Notes: generated from the sequence alone by a model not told the origin. DNA of 57,080 nt from Brevibacterium sp. 239c (GCF_900169365.1 NZ_FXZH01000024.1:1-57080); one strand, 5' to 3'. Shown: positions 1 through 9,657, counted from the first letter of the stretch. Numbers and translations are program-made.

Positions 1-29
1 TGCCCGTGGGTTGGAGCCACTCCGGTGGC

Positions 30-137
30 GGAGGTTTTCTTTTGAGTCAACGACTCGGTGTTCCCGGAGGTTTTCATGTGGGGCAACGATGTGGGTTACG
101 CGGAGGTTTTCTATGAGTCAACGCGGGGGGTTACGAG
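30..137. repeat. Three tandem 36-bp repeats
   Basis: Three direct copies of a 36-bp unit start at 30, 66 and 102. Each opens with GGAGGTTTTC and is followed by a start-like triplet (TTG or ATG) and a GAGTCAACG or GGGCAACG stretch, then a G-rich tail. The first 29 bases of the window do not align well with the unit, so the array seems to start near 30. Each unit looks like a Shine-Dalgarno sequence plus start codon, but no reading frame runs through all three copies. The array lies about 125 bases upstream of the first gene. It could be a leader or a VNTR. Confidence 0.75.
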
Positions 138-261
138 ACTCCGAGGAGACTGTTAATGTGACGGCACCGGGATAGTACGGAAGCTTCAGAGAGCACCGTG
201 CTGACCAAGATCGCAATGAGTCTGATGATCGCGGATGCGGCATCAGTGAGAAGAGGCGACG

Positions 262-444
262 ATGACGAATGATCGAGAAACCGAGAGCATGGAGAAGACC
301 CTCAACACTGTTCCCGATGAAGCGCCGCACGATGTTGCTGAAACGCCCGGAACAGATAACTCCACCAAGGAACACGATGATGAGTTGGTTGATGAGTGGG
401 AAGACGAGTCTTTTCCCGCAAGCGATCCGCCAGCGCATTACTGA
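262..444 (+). CDS. Small acidic protein with ESFPASDPP motif
   Basis: A 60-residue acidic protein whose C-terminus carries the DESFPASDPPAHY signature seen in small conserved bacterial proteins of unknown function, often near stress genes. A purine-rich site (GAGAAGAGG) sits just before the ATG at 262. There is no signal peptide or membrane segment, and the chain is rich in Asp, Glu, Pro and Thr and probably disordered. It stands immediately upstream of a stress-type dehydrogenase in the same direction, which suggests co-expression. The family resemblance is recognised from the motif; the function is unknown. Confidence 0.75.
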   Translation: MTNDRETESMEKTLNTVPDEAPHDVAETPGTDNSTKEHDDELVDEWEDESFPASDPPAHY

Positions 445-533
445 CCAGCTCATCTCTCAACGGGCGGCTTATCTCTCAACAGACCCTGGCCAGCCGAAGC
501 GAATCGACCATCAGTTGAAAGGGGCCACAGCTC

Positions 534-1427
534 ATGAGCGACCAACTGACTTTCCAGGATCCGGTGAAACGATTTCCGGACATCTCTCCACCCAAACAGG
601 ACCAGCCTGAGCCGGGCCTGGACGTTGAATTGATTCCAGGCACTGACCGTGGCGAACAGAGCTATCGCGGCACCGGTCGGCTCAAGGGGCGCAAGGCGCT
701 GATCACCGGTGCCGATTCCGGCATCGGCTCGGCCGTTGCTATCGCCTTCGCTCGCGAAGGAGCAGATGTCGCCCTGTCGTACCTTCCTGCTGAGGAGGAC
801 GACGCACGCCACGTCTGTGACGTCATCCGCGAGGCCGGCGGCACAGCGGTGCCACTGCCTGGTGACCTCGCCGACCCCGACTACTGCCAGCAGGTCGTCC
901 ATGATGCGGCCGACGGGCTGGGCGGACTCGACGCCTTGGTGAATAACGCGGGGCGCCAGATCGCGGTCGAAGAGATCGAAGATCTGTCCGATGAGCAGTG
1001 GGGCAATACCTTCGAGACCAACATTCGGGCCATGTTCCGCGTGACGAAGACAGCAGTGGGTTATCTGCCCGCCGGCGCAACGATTGTGAACTCAACGTCC
1101 GTTCAAGCGTATTCACCGTCGACCCACCTGCTGGACTACGCGTCGACTAAAGCTGCGATCAACAACTTCACCAAAGGACTGGCCACTCAGCTGGCTCCAC
1201 GCGGCATCCGGGTCAACGCGGTCGCACCCGGCCCGATCTGGACACCACTCCAAGTCTCTGACGGCCAGCCGAAGGAAGCACTGCCCCATTTCGGGAAGAA
1301 CACTCCCTTGGGCCGAGCCGGTCAGCCGACGGAACTCGCGCCAGCTTATGTGTTCCTCACCTCGGCGGAGTCGAGTTACGTCCTGGGTGAGACTCTCAAC
1401 GTCAATGGGGGCCAGCCCACGCCGTGA
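534..1427 (+). CDS. SDR oxidoreductase, general-stress-protein-39 type
   Basis: A 297-residue classical short-chain dehydrogenase with the roughly 45-residue N-terminal extension (QDPVKRFPD..., then RGTGRL) typical of the Bacillus GSP39/YdaD/YhdF group. Visible motifs are the nucleotide-binding TGADSGIG at 58-65, NNAG at 137-140, a catalytic Ser around 187-189, and Y202-x3-K206. It should be a cytosolic NAD(P)-dependent alcohol or sugar dehydrogenase; the substrate cannot be told. The ATG at 534 follows an AAAGGGGC site at good spacing. It is one of several stress-type redox genes on the plus strand here. Confidence 0.9.
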   Translation: MSDQLTFQDPVKRFPDISPPKQDQPEPGLDVELIPGTDRGEQSYRGTGRLKGRKALITGADSGIGSAVAIAFAREGADVALSYLPAEEDDARHVCDVIREAGGTAVPLPGDLADPDYCQQVVHDAADGLGGLDALVNNAGRQIAVEEIEDLSDEQWGNTFETNIRAMFRVTKTAVGYLPAGATIVNSTSVQAYSPSTHLLDYASTKAAINNFTKGLATQLAPRGIRVNAVAPGPIWTPLQVSDGQPKEALPHFGKNTPLGRAGQPTELAPAYVFLTSAESSYVLGETLNVNGGQPTP

Positions 1428-1541
1428 CAGAACGTTCTCGGCCAACACCGTTGTCGGCCCGGCGCCACACCACCGGAATCAAACTCGGCGACGGCATCTC
1501 CGCCGCACGCACCCGATAGGAGACTTCCGCGGACGAAGTGG

Positions 1542-1619
1542 ATGTTCGTCGGAATCGGCGCAGTACTGGCCATCCTCATCGTGGTATTCGTCGCCTACGC
1601 CGTCGGTCTGTTCAGCTGA
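1542..1619 (+). CDS. Possible 25-residue membrane peptide
   Basis: The ATG at 1542 opens a 25-codon frame ending in TGA at 1617-1619. Its product is almost entirely hydrophobic (VGIGAVLAILIVVFVAYAVG core) and would make one membrane helix. A plausible AGGAG lies at 1518-1522, rather far from the ATG, so the true start may be elsewhere. It fills an otherwise empty gap between two SDR genes. It may be a real small membrane protein or the tail of a decayed one. Confidence 0.35.
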   Translation: MFVGIGAVLAILIVVFVAYAVGLFS

Positions 1620-1667
1620 GGCCACCTTTGAGGCGAACCGTATGCCAAAGCTCTGAAAGGAGACACT

Positions 1668-2468
1668 ATGGATCTCAACATTCGCGGACGCAAAGCACTG
1701 GTCACCGGCGCCGATTCAGGCATCGGATTCGCCACGGCACAACTGCTGTTGGCTGAAGGTGCCACAGTCGTCATGACTGACCGTGAACCGGACAAACTCC
1801 ATCACGCAGTCCAACAGCTGCCGGGGTCCGAAAACCGCCCACACGCCATTGCCGCCGATGTCACTGACCCTGCAGCCATCGAGAGACTTGCGCAGAAAAT
1901 GGAGGATGAAGTCGGCGACCTCGACATCCTCATCAATATTGCCGGGATCCATGGTGAAGGTGGTCTGTTCCACGAGATCAGCCAAGAGGGATGGGACCAT
2001 ACAATCGATGTCGACCTGATGGGGCCCGTGCGTGTCACGCGGGCTTTCCTCCCGGGCCTGAGGCGCGGCGGCTGGGGGCGAATCGTATTCGTCTCCTCCG
2101 AGGACGCGGTCCAACCCTATGACGACGAGCTGCCGTACTGCGCTGCCAAAGCAGGACTTCTCTCCCTGGCCAAGGGTCTCTCCCGCACCTACGCCTCTGA
2201 GGGGCTGCTCGTGAACACAGTGTCGCCGGCATTCATCGAGACCCCGATGACCGACGAAATGATGAGTAAACGTGCCCAATCGTTGGGAGTGTCCTTCGAT
2301 GAGGCGATTGCGTCGTTCCTGCGCGAAGAACGGCCCTTCATGGAGCTGGGCAGGAGGGGCAGACCGGAAGAGGTGGCTCACGTCATCGCGTTCCTGTGCT
2401 CCGACGCCGCCAGCTTCGTCAACGGTTCCAACTATCGCGTCGATGCCGGATCAGTCGCCACAATCTGA
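1668..2468 (+). CDS. SDR family oxidoreductase
   Basis: A 266-residue classical SDR of normal family length. Motifs are TGADSGIG at 13-20, NIAG at 90-93 in place of the usual NNAG, catalytic Ser143/144, and Y157-x3-K161. The C-terminus ends in the substrate-loop and NYRVDAGSV pattern usual for enzymes that act on small alcohols or ketones. A strong GAAAGGAG site precedes the ATG. It shares the TGADSGIG segment with the SDR at 534 but lacks that enzyme's N-terminal extension. It is probably co-transcribed with the following FAD oxidoreductase. Substrate unknown. Confidence 0.88.
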   Translation: MDLNIRGRKALVTGADSGIGFATAQLLLAEGATVVMTDREPDKLHHAVQQLPGSENRPHAIAADVTDPAAIERLAQKMEDEVGDLDILINIAGIHGEGGLFHEISQEGWDHTIDVDLMGPVRVTRAFLPGLRRGGWGRIVFVSSEDAVQPYDDELPYCAAKAGLLSLAKGLSRTYASEGLLVNTVSPAFIETPMTDEMMSKRAQSLGVSFDEAIASFLREERPFMELGRRGRPEEVAHVIAFLCSDAASFVNGSNYRVDAGSVATI

Positions 2469-2518
2469 ATGTTGTGATCACGGGCACGCGGTAGACGATA
2501 TGAGAAGGAGTCTGAATC

Positions 2519-3700
2519 ATGCAGGATTTTCGCTATCTGATCCTCGGTGGAGGAATGGCCGCTGACGCAGCTGCCCGTGGCATACGGGAGCTCGATGCTG
2601 ACGGTTCCATCGCGATCATCAGCAACGATGTCGATGAACCATACACACGACCTGCCCTGAGTAAGAAGCTGTGGACGGACCCGAGCTTCGACGAGGACGA
2701 CAACTACCTGTCGACCGTTGCCGACACCTGGGCTCAGCTCCATTTGGGCACTGAAGCGACCAGCGTTGACCCTAAGGCCAAGACAGTGACGGCCTCGGAC
2801 GGAGAGTACAGTTTCGAGAAGCTGCTCTTCGTCACCGGTGGGCAACCGAAGCAGATTGACCTTGCGGAAGGCGAGCGTGTCGTCTATTTCCGCAGGTTCG
2901 ATGATTATCGTCGCCTGCGTGAGTTCACCGGAAGGAATCTCAATATTGCCGTGATCGGAGGCGGGTTCATCGGCACTGAGCTGGCAGCGGCACTGGTGCA
3001 GAACAAGACGAACACGACGCTTCTGTTCGACGATGAGACACTGTGCGGTTCCGTCTTCCCGCCCGATCTCGCCGATCATTTTCACCAGCTCTATCGCGAC
3101 CAGGGAGTGACTCTGGTCCCTGGCACCAAGGTGTCCGGTGGCCGTGCCGAGGGCCAGCATGTTGCACTGGACTACGGCGAGGGCACTCACGAGTTCGATG
3201 CTGTCGTTGTGGGCCTGGGAATTGATCCGTCAACCGATCTGGCAGAGAAGGCAGGAATCGCCACCGGTGATGGAATCACGGTCGACGAGTCCTTGGAGAC
3301 CTCTCATCCTGACATCTATGCAGCCGGTGATGTTGCCCATTACCCTGACCGGATCCTCGGCCGCCAACGTGTCGAGCATGTGGACAATGCGACCCAGATG
3401 GGCAACACAGCCGGACGGATCATGGCTGGAAGCGACGAGACCTACACGCACACACCGTATTTCTACACCAACGTCTTCGACTTCGGCTATCAGGCGGTGG
3501 GGACGCTGAGTTCAGACCTGCAGACGATCGAGGACTGGCAGAAACCGCAGACGGAGGGCGTGGTCTACTACCTGAACGACGAGAACCGGGTGCAAGGCGT
3601 GCTCCTGGTGAATCTGGACGGCGGTCTGGATACTGCTCGGGCCATCCTGGCTGAAGACTGGCCCCACTCCAGCAGCGACCTGGTCAGCCGCCTGCCTTAG
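2519..3700 (+). CDS. FAD-dependent NAD(P)H oxidoreductase (AIF/ferredoxin reductase-like)
   Basis: A 393-residue two-Rossmann flavoprotein. The N-terminal FAD site is LGGGMAADAAA at 9-19, the NAD(P)H site is VIGGGFIGTELAAAL at 145-159, and the second FAD contact is YAAGDVA at 267-273. This order and a C-terminal domain with repeated aromatics (YFYTNVFDFGYQAVG) match the AIF / rubredoxin- or ferredoxin-reductase group rather than disulfide reductases, and no redox CxxxxC is present. It likely passes electrons from NAD(P)H to a partner or quinone in the cytosol. GAAGGAG precedes the ATG. Its last 17 bases overlap the convergent flavin-reductase gene. Confidence 0.88.
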   Translation: MQDFRYLILGGGMAADAAARGIRELDADGSIAIISNDVDEPYTRPALSKKLWTDPSFDEDDNYLSTVADTWAQLHLGTEATSVDPKAKTVTASDGEYSFEKLLFVTGGQPKQIDLAEGERVVYFRRFDDYRRLREFTGRNLNIAVIGGGFIGTELAAALVQNKTNTTLLFDDETLCGSVFPPDLADHFHQLYRDQGVTLVPGTKVSGGRAEGQHVALDYGEGTHEFDAVVVGLGIDPSTDLAEKAGIATGDGITVDESLETSHPDIYAAGDVAHYPDRILGRQRVEHVDNATQMGNTAGRIMAGSDETYTHTPYFYTNVFDFGYQAVGTLSSDLQTIEDWQKPQTEGVVYYLNDENRVQGVLLVNLDGGLDTARAILAEDWPHSSSDLVSRLP

Positions 3701-4205
3701 GATCGATTGCTCGTGAGTCATTGTCGCGGCCTGCAGAGAGGTCGCCGATGTGGGACAGCCGCAGGGGCGCGAAGGGTCCAGTGGTCTCACTCGAGATCAC
3801 CCGTGCGGTGATGCCGACGTGGTCCCCTCCGTCGTCGAGCATGGAGATGCGTTCGACGACTATCCGGTTGGGCAGAGCACTGAGCAATGGAACCCCCTGC
3901 TCGGTGGAATGGATATCGAGTGCGCGGAACTTGTCAGTGTCCTCGCCAGATCGGGCACCGAAGCGCTGCGCCATGGCGAGATCTGAGGCAGTGAGGAAGT
4001 GAATCGCGAAATGGGTGGCCCGCAGACTCACCTGATAGGTGTGGTTGGCCTTCGACAGCCAGAAACCGTACTGCTGAGGAGACATGCTCGACTGCGAGTG
4101 GAATCCCACCAGGCAACCTGCACGTTCGTTCTCTGCAGCGGTGGTCACCACGATCAGAGCGGCATCCGTGGACACCATCAGGCCGTCAAACGTCTCCTCA
4201 TCCAT
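3684..4205 (-). CDS. Flavin reductase-like domain protein
   Basis: A 173-residue protein that fits the flavin-reductase / split-barrel FMN-binding family along its whole length (AALIVVTTAAENERAG, then SQSSMSPQQYGFWLSKANHT, and HFLTASDLAMAQRFG). Members bind FMN and either supply reduced flavin to monooxygenases or act on small substrates. A GAAGGGA site stands six bases before the ATG at 4205. It converges on the FAD oxidoreductase with a 17-bp overlap of the coding ends, which may bring antisense effects. No partner monooxygenase is adjacent, so its role is open. Confidence 0.82.
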   Translation of the reverse strand: MDEETFDGLMVSTDAALIVVTTAAENERAGCLVGFHSQSSMSPQQYGFWLSKANHTYQVSLRATHFAIHFLTASDLAMAQRFGARSGEDTDKFRALDIHSTEQGVPLLSALPNRIVVERISMLDDGGDHVGITARVISSETTGPFAPLRLSHIGDLSAGRDNDSRAIDPKAGG

Positions 4206-4435
4206 GGCGGATCCCTTCTGCGACAGCGTCGTGCGTCAAACGTACGCCCCTGCTCGACGGCGGACAAGATTCACTGGCCCCGGAGTCATTTCACTCGGTT
4301 CCAGCACACCCGCGATAAAGGGGCGAGGCGATATCGACGCCGAGGCTGTGCGGCACGGCTCCTGACATGTGAAGGTGATCTGCGTTACGGTCGGAATAAC
4401 CGTGACACCCGCGTACGTGAGGAGAAGTGGTCACC

Positions 4436-4852
4436 ATGCCGAAGATGAGCAGCTCAGGAGTGCCGAAGAAGTCAGAGCTTCCAGCGACCTTGCGACATTC
4501 GGATGCCAAGGCCCAGCGCACTTTCGCGAAGACCTATGACTCCGCAATGGAGGAATACGACGACGAAGAGCGTGCTCACCAGGTGGCCTACGATGCGTTG
4601 AAGCACACCCACGAGAAGGTCGGTGACAAGTGGGAACCGAAATCCTCGCCGGGGCCATCCGACTCACAGGCCAAGGGCGGGAAGAACACCGATCGCCCGA
4701 CCGCTGGCGGGGTGGACGCCAATGCTACGAAGGATCACCTGTACCAGCTGGCAACTTCGCTGAAGATCCCGGGACGTTCGACGATGAACAAGAACGAACT
4801 CGTCGAGGCCCTCGAGCGTGAAAGCAATAAGCAGACGAAGAAGAACGCCTGA
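4436..4852 (+). CDS. ChaB-like protein with Rho N-terminal-like domain
   Basis: A 138-residue basic protein. The first 60 residues match the ChaB family (PATLRHSDAKAQRTFAKTYDSAMEEYDDEERAHQVAYDALKH), and the C-terminal 40 residues resemble the Rho-terminator N-terminal-like fold (TKDHLYQLATSLKIPGRSTMNKNELVEAL). A low-complexity linker joins them. I chose ATG 4436 rather than an in-frame GTG at 4427, because the GGAG at 4421 is better spaced for the ATG. ChaB proteins are poorly understood; the Rho_N-like part suggests nucleic-acid binding. Stress-gene context is consistent with its neighbours. Confidence 0.82.
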   Translation: MPKMSSSGVPKKSELPATLRHSDAKAQRTFAKTYDSAMEEYDDEERAHQVAYDALKHTHEKVGDKWEPKSSPGPSDSQAKGGKNTDRPTAGGVDANATKDHLYQLATSLKIPGRSTMNKNELVEALERESNKQTKKNA

Positions 4853-4889
4853 AGTCTGACCGAGGCCTGAGCCTTCCGAATACCGGGCC

Positions 4890-5483
4890 TCAGAACACTG
4901 GGGGAGTCATCGTGGCGATGATGACCGCCTCGGCGTCTCCGATGACACGGAACCAGTGCGGCTGGTCGCCCTGGTAGGTGATGCTGTCACCCGCCTCGAG
5001 GGTGTAGCCGTCCTCGCCGATCTGGAAATAGCAGGCCCCTTCGAGGACGAATAGGCATTCCTCGGCACGATGATGGCCGAAGGGCACCGACTCGTTGGAG
5101 TAACCCGCCGGGACACGCACCTTGAGCACCAACAGCTGACCGTTCATGGTCGGCGTCAGCAGTTCGTAGACGAGCCCACGATCGGTGACCTGCAGCTGCC
5201 TGCGGCCATCGGCGCGGACCACACGGTTGTCGGTAGGCTCCTCACCAGTGTCGAAGAAACGTCCGACGGGTACATCAAGGGCCTTGGCAATCTTGAGCAG
5301 CGTGAGATACGCGGGATTGCCCAGGCCACGTTCGATCTGGCTCAGCAGTCCCTGACTGACCCCGGCCACGCGGCCGAGGTCAGCCAGAGTCATCCCGGCC
5401 GATTCCCGCAGGCGGCGAATGAGGGCACCCATGTACTCCACACTCGGATCAGCCATAGTCGGCACGTCATTCTCAGCGCTCAC
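4890..5483 (-). CDS. XRE-family regulator with cupin sensor domain
   Basis: A 197-residue protein with an XRE helix-turn-helix near residues 17-72 (RRLRESAGMTLADLGRVAGV, SQGLLSQIERG) and a C-terminal small-molecule-binding cupin near 110-190 (RAEECLFVLEGACYFQIGE, then GDSITYQGDQPHW). This architecture is typical of regulators of amino-acid, polyamine or sugar metabolism that sense a ligand in the cupin barrel. A GTG start at 5483 follows a GAAGG site. It lies 67 bases downstream of the broken malate dehydrogenase gene on the same strand and may be co-transcribed with it. Confidence 0.88.
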   Translation of the reverse strand: MSAENDVPTMADPSVEYMGALIRRLRESAGMTLADLGRVAGVSQGLLSQIERGLGNPAYLTLLKIAKALDVPVGRFFDTGEEPTDNRVVRADGRRQLQVTDRGLVYELLTPTMNGQLLVLKVRVPAGYSNESVPFGHHRAEECLFVLEGACYFQIGEDGYTLEAGDSITYQGDQPHWFRVIGDAEAVIIATMTPPVF

Positions 5484-5550
5484 GGGAACCTTCGCTCAAC
5501 GGGGCAATAAGATCTTGAGAATATCAGCAGATCCGCTCAACCCCGCGACC

Positions 5551-6549
<999 letters not shown>

Positions 6550-6757
6550 TTAATTGTGGTGGGAGTTTACCGCAGGCGATGCAGGCTGTCCTCTCGTGCG
6601 CAACGGCGGTGTTCGTCGGTGAACACTCCATCAACGCCACGTCAGTGAGGAGGATGCCGGTGCGGCATGACGAGGAATCCACTTCCTTGTTGAGGCCCGT
6701 CATGGTCGCGTGTGCGGCATCGCTGCGTCGGACGTCACTGCAACTTCTCGAGAGAAA

Positions 6758-6788
6758 GGTGACGAGCCGATTCTATCGGCTCGTCACC
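6758..6788 (-). terminator. Perfect 13-bp hairpin terminator
   Basis: A perfect inverted repeat with 13-bp arms (GGTGACGAGCCGA and its complement) and a 5-base loop. On the minus strand it is followed by TTTCTCT. It sits about 55 bases past the stop of the glycerophosphodiesterase gene and is very likely that gene's intrinsic terminator. Confidence 0.8.
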
Positions 6789-6842
6789 GCTGGGCATCAG
6801 GCAGGAGTCACATTTCGTCTCTGAGGCTGGCGGCATTGCCCG

Positions 6843-7724
6843 CTAGTTCGTCCAGGCATCGTCCGTGAAGTAGCCGTCGATCCAGCCGGGCAGACGGTGC
6901 CCGTCCTTCGCCGTCCCGAGAGTATAGGGAGCGACGTGGAAGCCTGCCTTGTCGAGTTTGCGCAGGTCCCCGGTGGGCAGATTCTTGCTGGGGCCGACCC
7001 ATTCGATGCCAGCAGCGGCGATCTCATCGAAGGATTCCTGCGGCAGGGTTGCGCCCGAGAGGTAGAGGGAAGTGTAGCCGCGTTCGGCGATGGTCTTCGC
7101 CGCCTCGAAGTCGAAGGACTGGACGATGAGTGAGTCGGCCAGTCCGCGTTCGTCGAAGACGTCGAGAACCTGATCGACCTCCGCCGAAGTGGCCCCGGGC
7201 TTGATCTCGGGAACCATGACGACCTCCCCGCCGAGCTCGTCGAGTGCCTCATCGAGAGTCACCGTCTGTGCCGGTTCGCCACCTTGTGGGTGCTTGATGG
7301 TCGCAGCGTCCCATTCTTCGCGGCTGAGGTTGCGGATGGGGCCGCTGGCTCCGTTTAGTGTGCGGTCGGCCGTGTCGTCGTGGATGAGGACAGGGGTGCC
7401 GTCTTCGAGGAACTGGATGTCCATCTCGGGCAGGAACCCGTCCGTCGCCGAGGCGGTGAATCCTTCCATGGACTCCTCCGGGTAGACGTCGGAGCCGCCC
7501 CGGTGGGAGATCGTGGTGGGGAATTCGAGTTCGGAGACCTGATGGGGTGCCGCATAGCCGTTCTCGGAGGATGAGCCGAGACTGTGTGCGGAGGCGGCGA
7601 CGACGCCGGGGCCGAGAGTCGCCGTCAGGGTGAGCACCGCGGCGGCGAGGATCGTAGAAGGACGAGGGCGGACCTTGTTCTGCTCAGTCGTAATCACGCT
7701 TGTGACGCTATGGGTGCCAGGCAA
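6843..7724 (-). CDS. Secreted glycerophosphodiester phosphodiesterase
   Basis: A 293-residue GDPD-family enzyme that should hydrolyse glycerophosphodiesters to glycerol-3-phosphate and an alcohol outside the membrane. An N-terminal hydrophobic stretch (ILAAAVLTLTATLGPGVVAA) ending in ASAHS near residue 47 is a likely signal peptide. Catalytic motifs are HRGG at 74-77, EES at 83-85, EMD at 100-102 and HDD at 115-117, with a late EIKPG. The frame opens with TTG at 7724, close behind a GGGAG. A GTG at 7697 is an alternative. It faces the divergent PepSY lipoprotein gene. It might release glycerol phosphate from lipids or teichoic acid. Confidence 0.87.
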   Translation of the reverse strand: MPGTHSVTSVITTEQNKVRPRPSTILAAAVLTLTATLGPGVVAASAHSLGSSSENGYAAPHQVSELEFPTTISHRGGSDVYPEESMEGFTASATDGFLPEMDIQFLEDGTPVLIHDDTADRTLNGASGPIRNLSREEWDAATIKHPQGGEPAQTVTLDEALDELGGEVVMVPEIKPGATSAEVDQVLDVFDERGLADSLIVQSFDFEAAKTIAERGYTSLYLSGATLPQESFDEIAAAGIEWVGPSKNLPTGDLRKLDKAGFHVAPYTLGTAKDGHRLPGWIDGYFTDDAWTN

Positions 7725-7864
7725 GCTCCCGGAGGACGAGAAATGAACAGCAGGATGAGAACAGAAGAATGATGGCAGCAGTTCTGATGGGCCTCCGACC
7801 GGTGGCGTATTCAGTGCCCTCCGGCGGGGTTTTCAGTCCACCAGACGAGTGTTAGCGTGACCGT

Positions 7865-8506
7865 ATGAAGACGAATCGAATGTCCCAGGTTGCAGTTGCA
7901 GGTGTGCTCGGAATAGGGCTGGCGCTCGCGGGGTGCTCGGGCACTTCAGATGACGATGCTCAAGAGTCGCAGGCCCCTGCCGAGACTCAGGCAGCGGATG
8001 CGTCGGAACCCAGCGATGAAGGTTCCACAGACGAGGCGAAGACCTCAGATTCCAAGCTTTTCGAAGATGCAGATCTGAGCAAGGAATCTCCATCCACTTC
8101 GGCCAAGGACGCTGTCAAGACGGCACAGGATAAGGCCAAGGCCAAAGACGGGGTTCTGCACGCAATCGAACTCGATTACGACAGTGACGACGGTAAATGG
8201 GAATACGATGTCAAGATCATGGACGGCACGACTGACCATAAAGTCGTCATTGATGCAGACACCGGCAAGGTCGTTCGCGACGAATCGGAAGACAGTGATG
8301 ACAAGGAAAAGGCCATCGACCTCGAATCTCCGATGACGTATGACGAAGCGTTCGACCTGGCCAAGAAGAAGGGCGAAGGCCGTCTCTCCGGTTGGAAGCT
8401 CGAATATGACGATGGGCAGCGCGAATACCAGTTCGACTTCGATGACAAGGGAACCGAAACCGAAGTCACAGTCAATGTCGAATCGAAGAAGGTGACGGTC
8501 GACTGA
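7865..8506 (+). CDS. PepSY-domain lipoprotein
   Basis: A 213-residue lipoprotein. A basic start and hydrophobic segment end in the lipobox LAGC (Cys at about residue 24), followed by a long acidic Ser/Asp/Glu-rich linker. Two PepSY-type repeats follow: one around VLHAIELDYDSDDGKWEYDV with VVIDADTGKVV, and one around GWKLEYDDGQREYQFDFD with VTVNVESKKV. PepSY modules are small extracytoplasmic folds thought to inhibit proteases or bind ligands. Expected outside the membrane. No strong Shine-Dalgarno is visible before the ATG. It diverges from the phosphodiesterase gene. Confidence 0.87.
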   Translation: MKTNRMSQVAVAGVLGIGLALAGCSGTSDDDAQESQAPAETQAADASEPSDEGSTDEAKTSDSKLFEDADLSKESPSTSAKDAVKTAQDKAKAKDGVLHAIELDYDSDDGKWEYDVKIMDGTTDHKVVIDADTGKVVRDESEDSDDKEKAIDLESPMTYDEAFDLAKKKGEGRLSGWKLEYDDGQREYQFDFDDKGTETEVTVNVESKKVTVD

Positions 8507-8524
8507 GGCCTTCTTGGTAGTAGC

Positions 8525-8557
8525 GCCCGCGCGCCATCGATCTGTTCAGGCGCGGGC
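8525..8557. terminator. GC hairpin after the PepSY gene
   Basis: Inverted repeat GCCCGCGC / GCGCGGGC with a 17-base loop, 19 bases past the PepSY stop. There is no T-run. It overlaps the end of the minus-strand hydrolase relic, so it may serve as a two-way terminator. Confidence 0.4.
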
Positions 8558-8830
8558 AGCGAACTCGTTCAGCGTGTCGGTGTAGATCATCGTCTGTGCG
8601 AAGTGGATGTCGTGCGAACTGTTGACTCGAACGGTCTGGTTCTCCGGCAGCAGCTCCTCGACGAGGGACAGGTCCTCATGGCTGAGGGCAGCCAGCAAAT
8701 TACCGTCTCCATCGTGACGAGTGTTTGCTTTCAGGAACGTGGTTGGGCAGGTGATGGCCGACCGGTGTAGCCGAGGTCTTCGGCTGCGCGGACGTGCTTG
8801 GTGAAGTAGTCCTTCGTTCTGACACTGGCG
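8546..8830 (-). pseudogene. C-terminal relic of an alpha/beta hydrolase
   Basis: On the minus strand a frame ending in TGA at 8546-8548 reads as an alpha/beta-hydrolase C-terminus: CPTTFLKANTRHDGDGN, LLAALSHEDLSLVEELL, then a final SSHDIHF segment carrying the putative catalytic His. Upstream the reading moves to another frame (DYFTKHVRAAEDLGYTG), so at least one frameshift is present, and no N-terminal domain with a nucleophile elbow is found. The piece is squeezed between the PepSY and GNAT genes. The identification rests on reading the translation, not on a search. Confidence 0.5.
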
Positions 8831-8895
8831 ATTGCGGCCCCTGTTGCAATGGCCAGAGCCGTGCCGGCGGCCGCGATGATCGCGGTGGTGGGCTT

Positions 8896-9402
8896 TCAGG
8901 CTGTGGCCGAAATTCCTGCAGTCGTGGGTCGCGCAAGGAAGACGGTTCCAGCCACATGCTCGCTGATGTCGGAGGGCGGTTCGCAGATCTCATAGCCGGC
9001 TTGCTGGTAGATGCGAATATTTCGTTCACTTCTCGCTCCGGTGAACAGAATGAATCTGGTCGTCTCCTCGGGCGCCAGGTTCTCTCCGGCTTTGAGCAGC
9101 CACTGGCCTAGTCCCTGACGCGCCAAATCAGGTGCCACCATCAGGCGACCGATCTCCCAGGAGCCACCGCCGGTGGACTGCCCCCTCACAGCACCGACAA
9201 GTCGATCTCCACGCCGCAGGCACAGCGTTTCCCAGGACTCGGGCCACCGCAGTACATCGTCGACGGTCTCGTGAAGTGCAGGGATATTCAGGGTGTCATT
9301 CAGCATTGCTTCCGGGACCCAACAGCACCGCTGGAGCACGGCCACTTCCGCAGCATCGCCTTCAGCGAAGGGCTTCAAGGTGAATTCGGATTCTCTGCTC
9401 AT
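8896..9402 (-). CDS. GNAT-family N-acetyltransferase
   Basis: A 168-residue GNAT protein. The acetyl-CoA binding motif A is seen as WEIGRLMVAPDLARQGLGQWLL, followed by FTGARSERNIRIYQQAGYEI, the usual beta6-alpha4 region. It would transfer an acetyl group from acetyl-CoA to an amine; the acceptor is unknown. The frame is open further upstream to 9492, but the ATG at 9402 has a GAGGAAAGG site ten bases before it and gives the normal family length, so I place the start there. The roughly 255 bases upstream, to the next gene, hold no other gene. Confidence 0.82.
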   Translation of the reverse strand: MSRESEFTLKPFAEGDAAEVAVLQRCCWVPEAMLNDTLNIPALHETVDDVLRWPESWETLCLRRGDRLVGAVRGQSTGGGSWEIGRLMVAPDLARQGLGQWLLKAGENLAPEETTRFILFTGARSERNIRIYQQAGYEICEPPSDISEHVAGTVFLARPTTAGISATA

Positions 9403-9657
9403 GCGTCGGTGGCCTTTCCTCAAATCCGCAGCGGGAGTGCTCGGCGATCTGCCTGCCTGCCTGCTGGTGGTCATTCTCGCGGGGTGTTTCAATCGGAATG
9501 AAAGTTCCAGTTATCCAGTCTAATCGCACTCAGCTTTGATATGCGCGAAAGAGTTTTAAAATAAGTGGAATAATTCATCCGTATTGGAAGTTGATGGATG
9601 TACAGGCTCGCAAATTCCCGCGAGAGCACGAGATCGCGACAGCAGAGGAGATAGGAC

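Noticed and set aside
30..137. 36-bp repeats as a CRISPR array
   Set aside because: The copies are back to back with no spacers, and no cas genes are near.
2432..3190. Long minus-strand frame opposite the FAD oxidoreductase
   Set aside because: Antisense shadow; all FAD and NAD motifs are on the plus strand.
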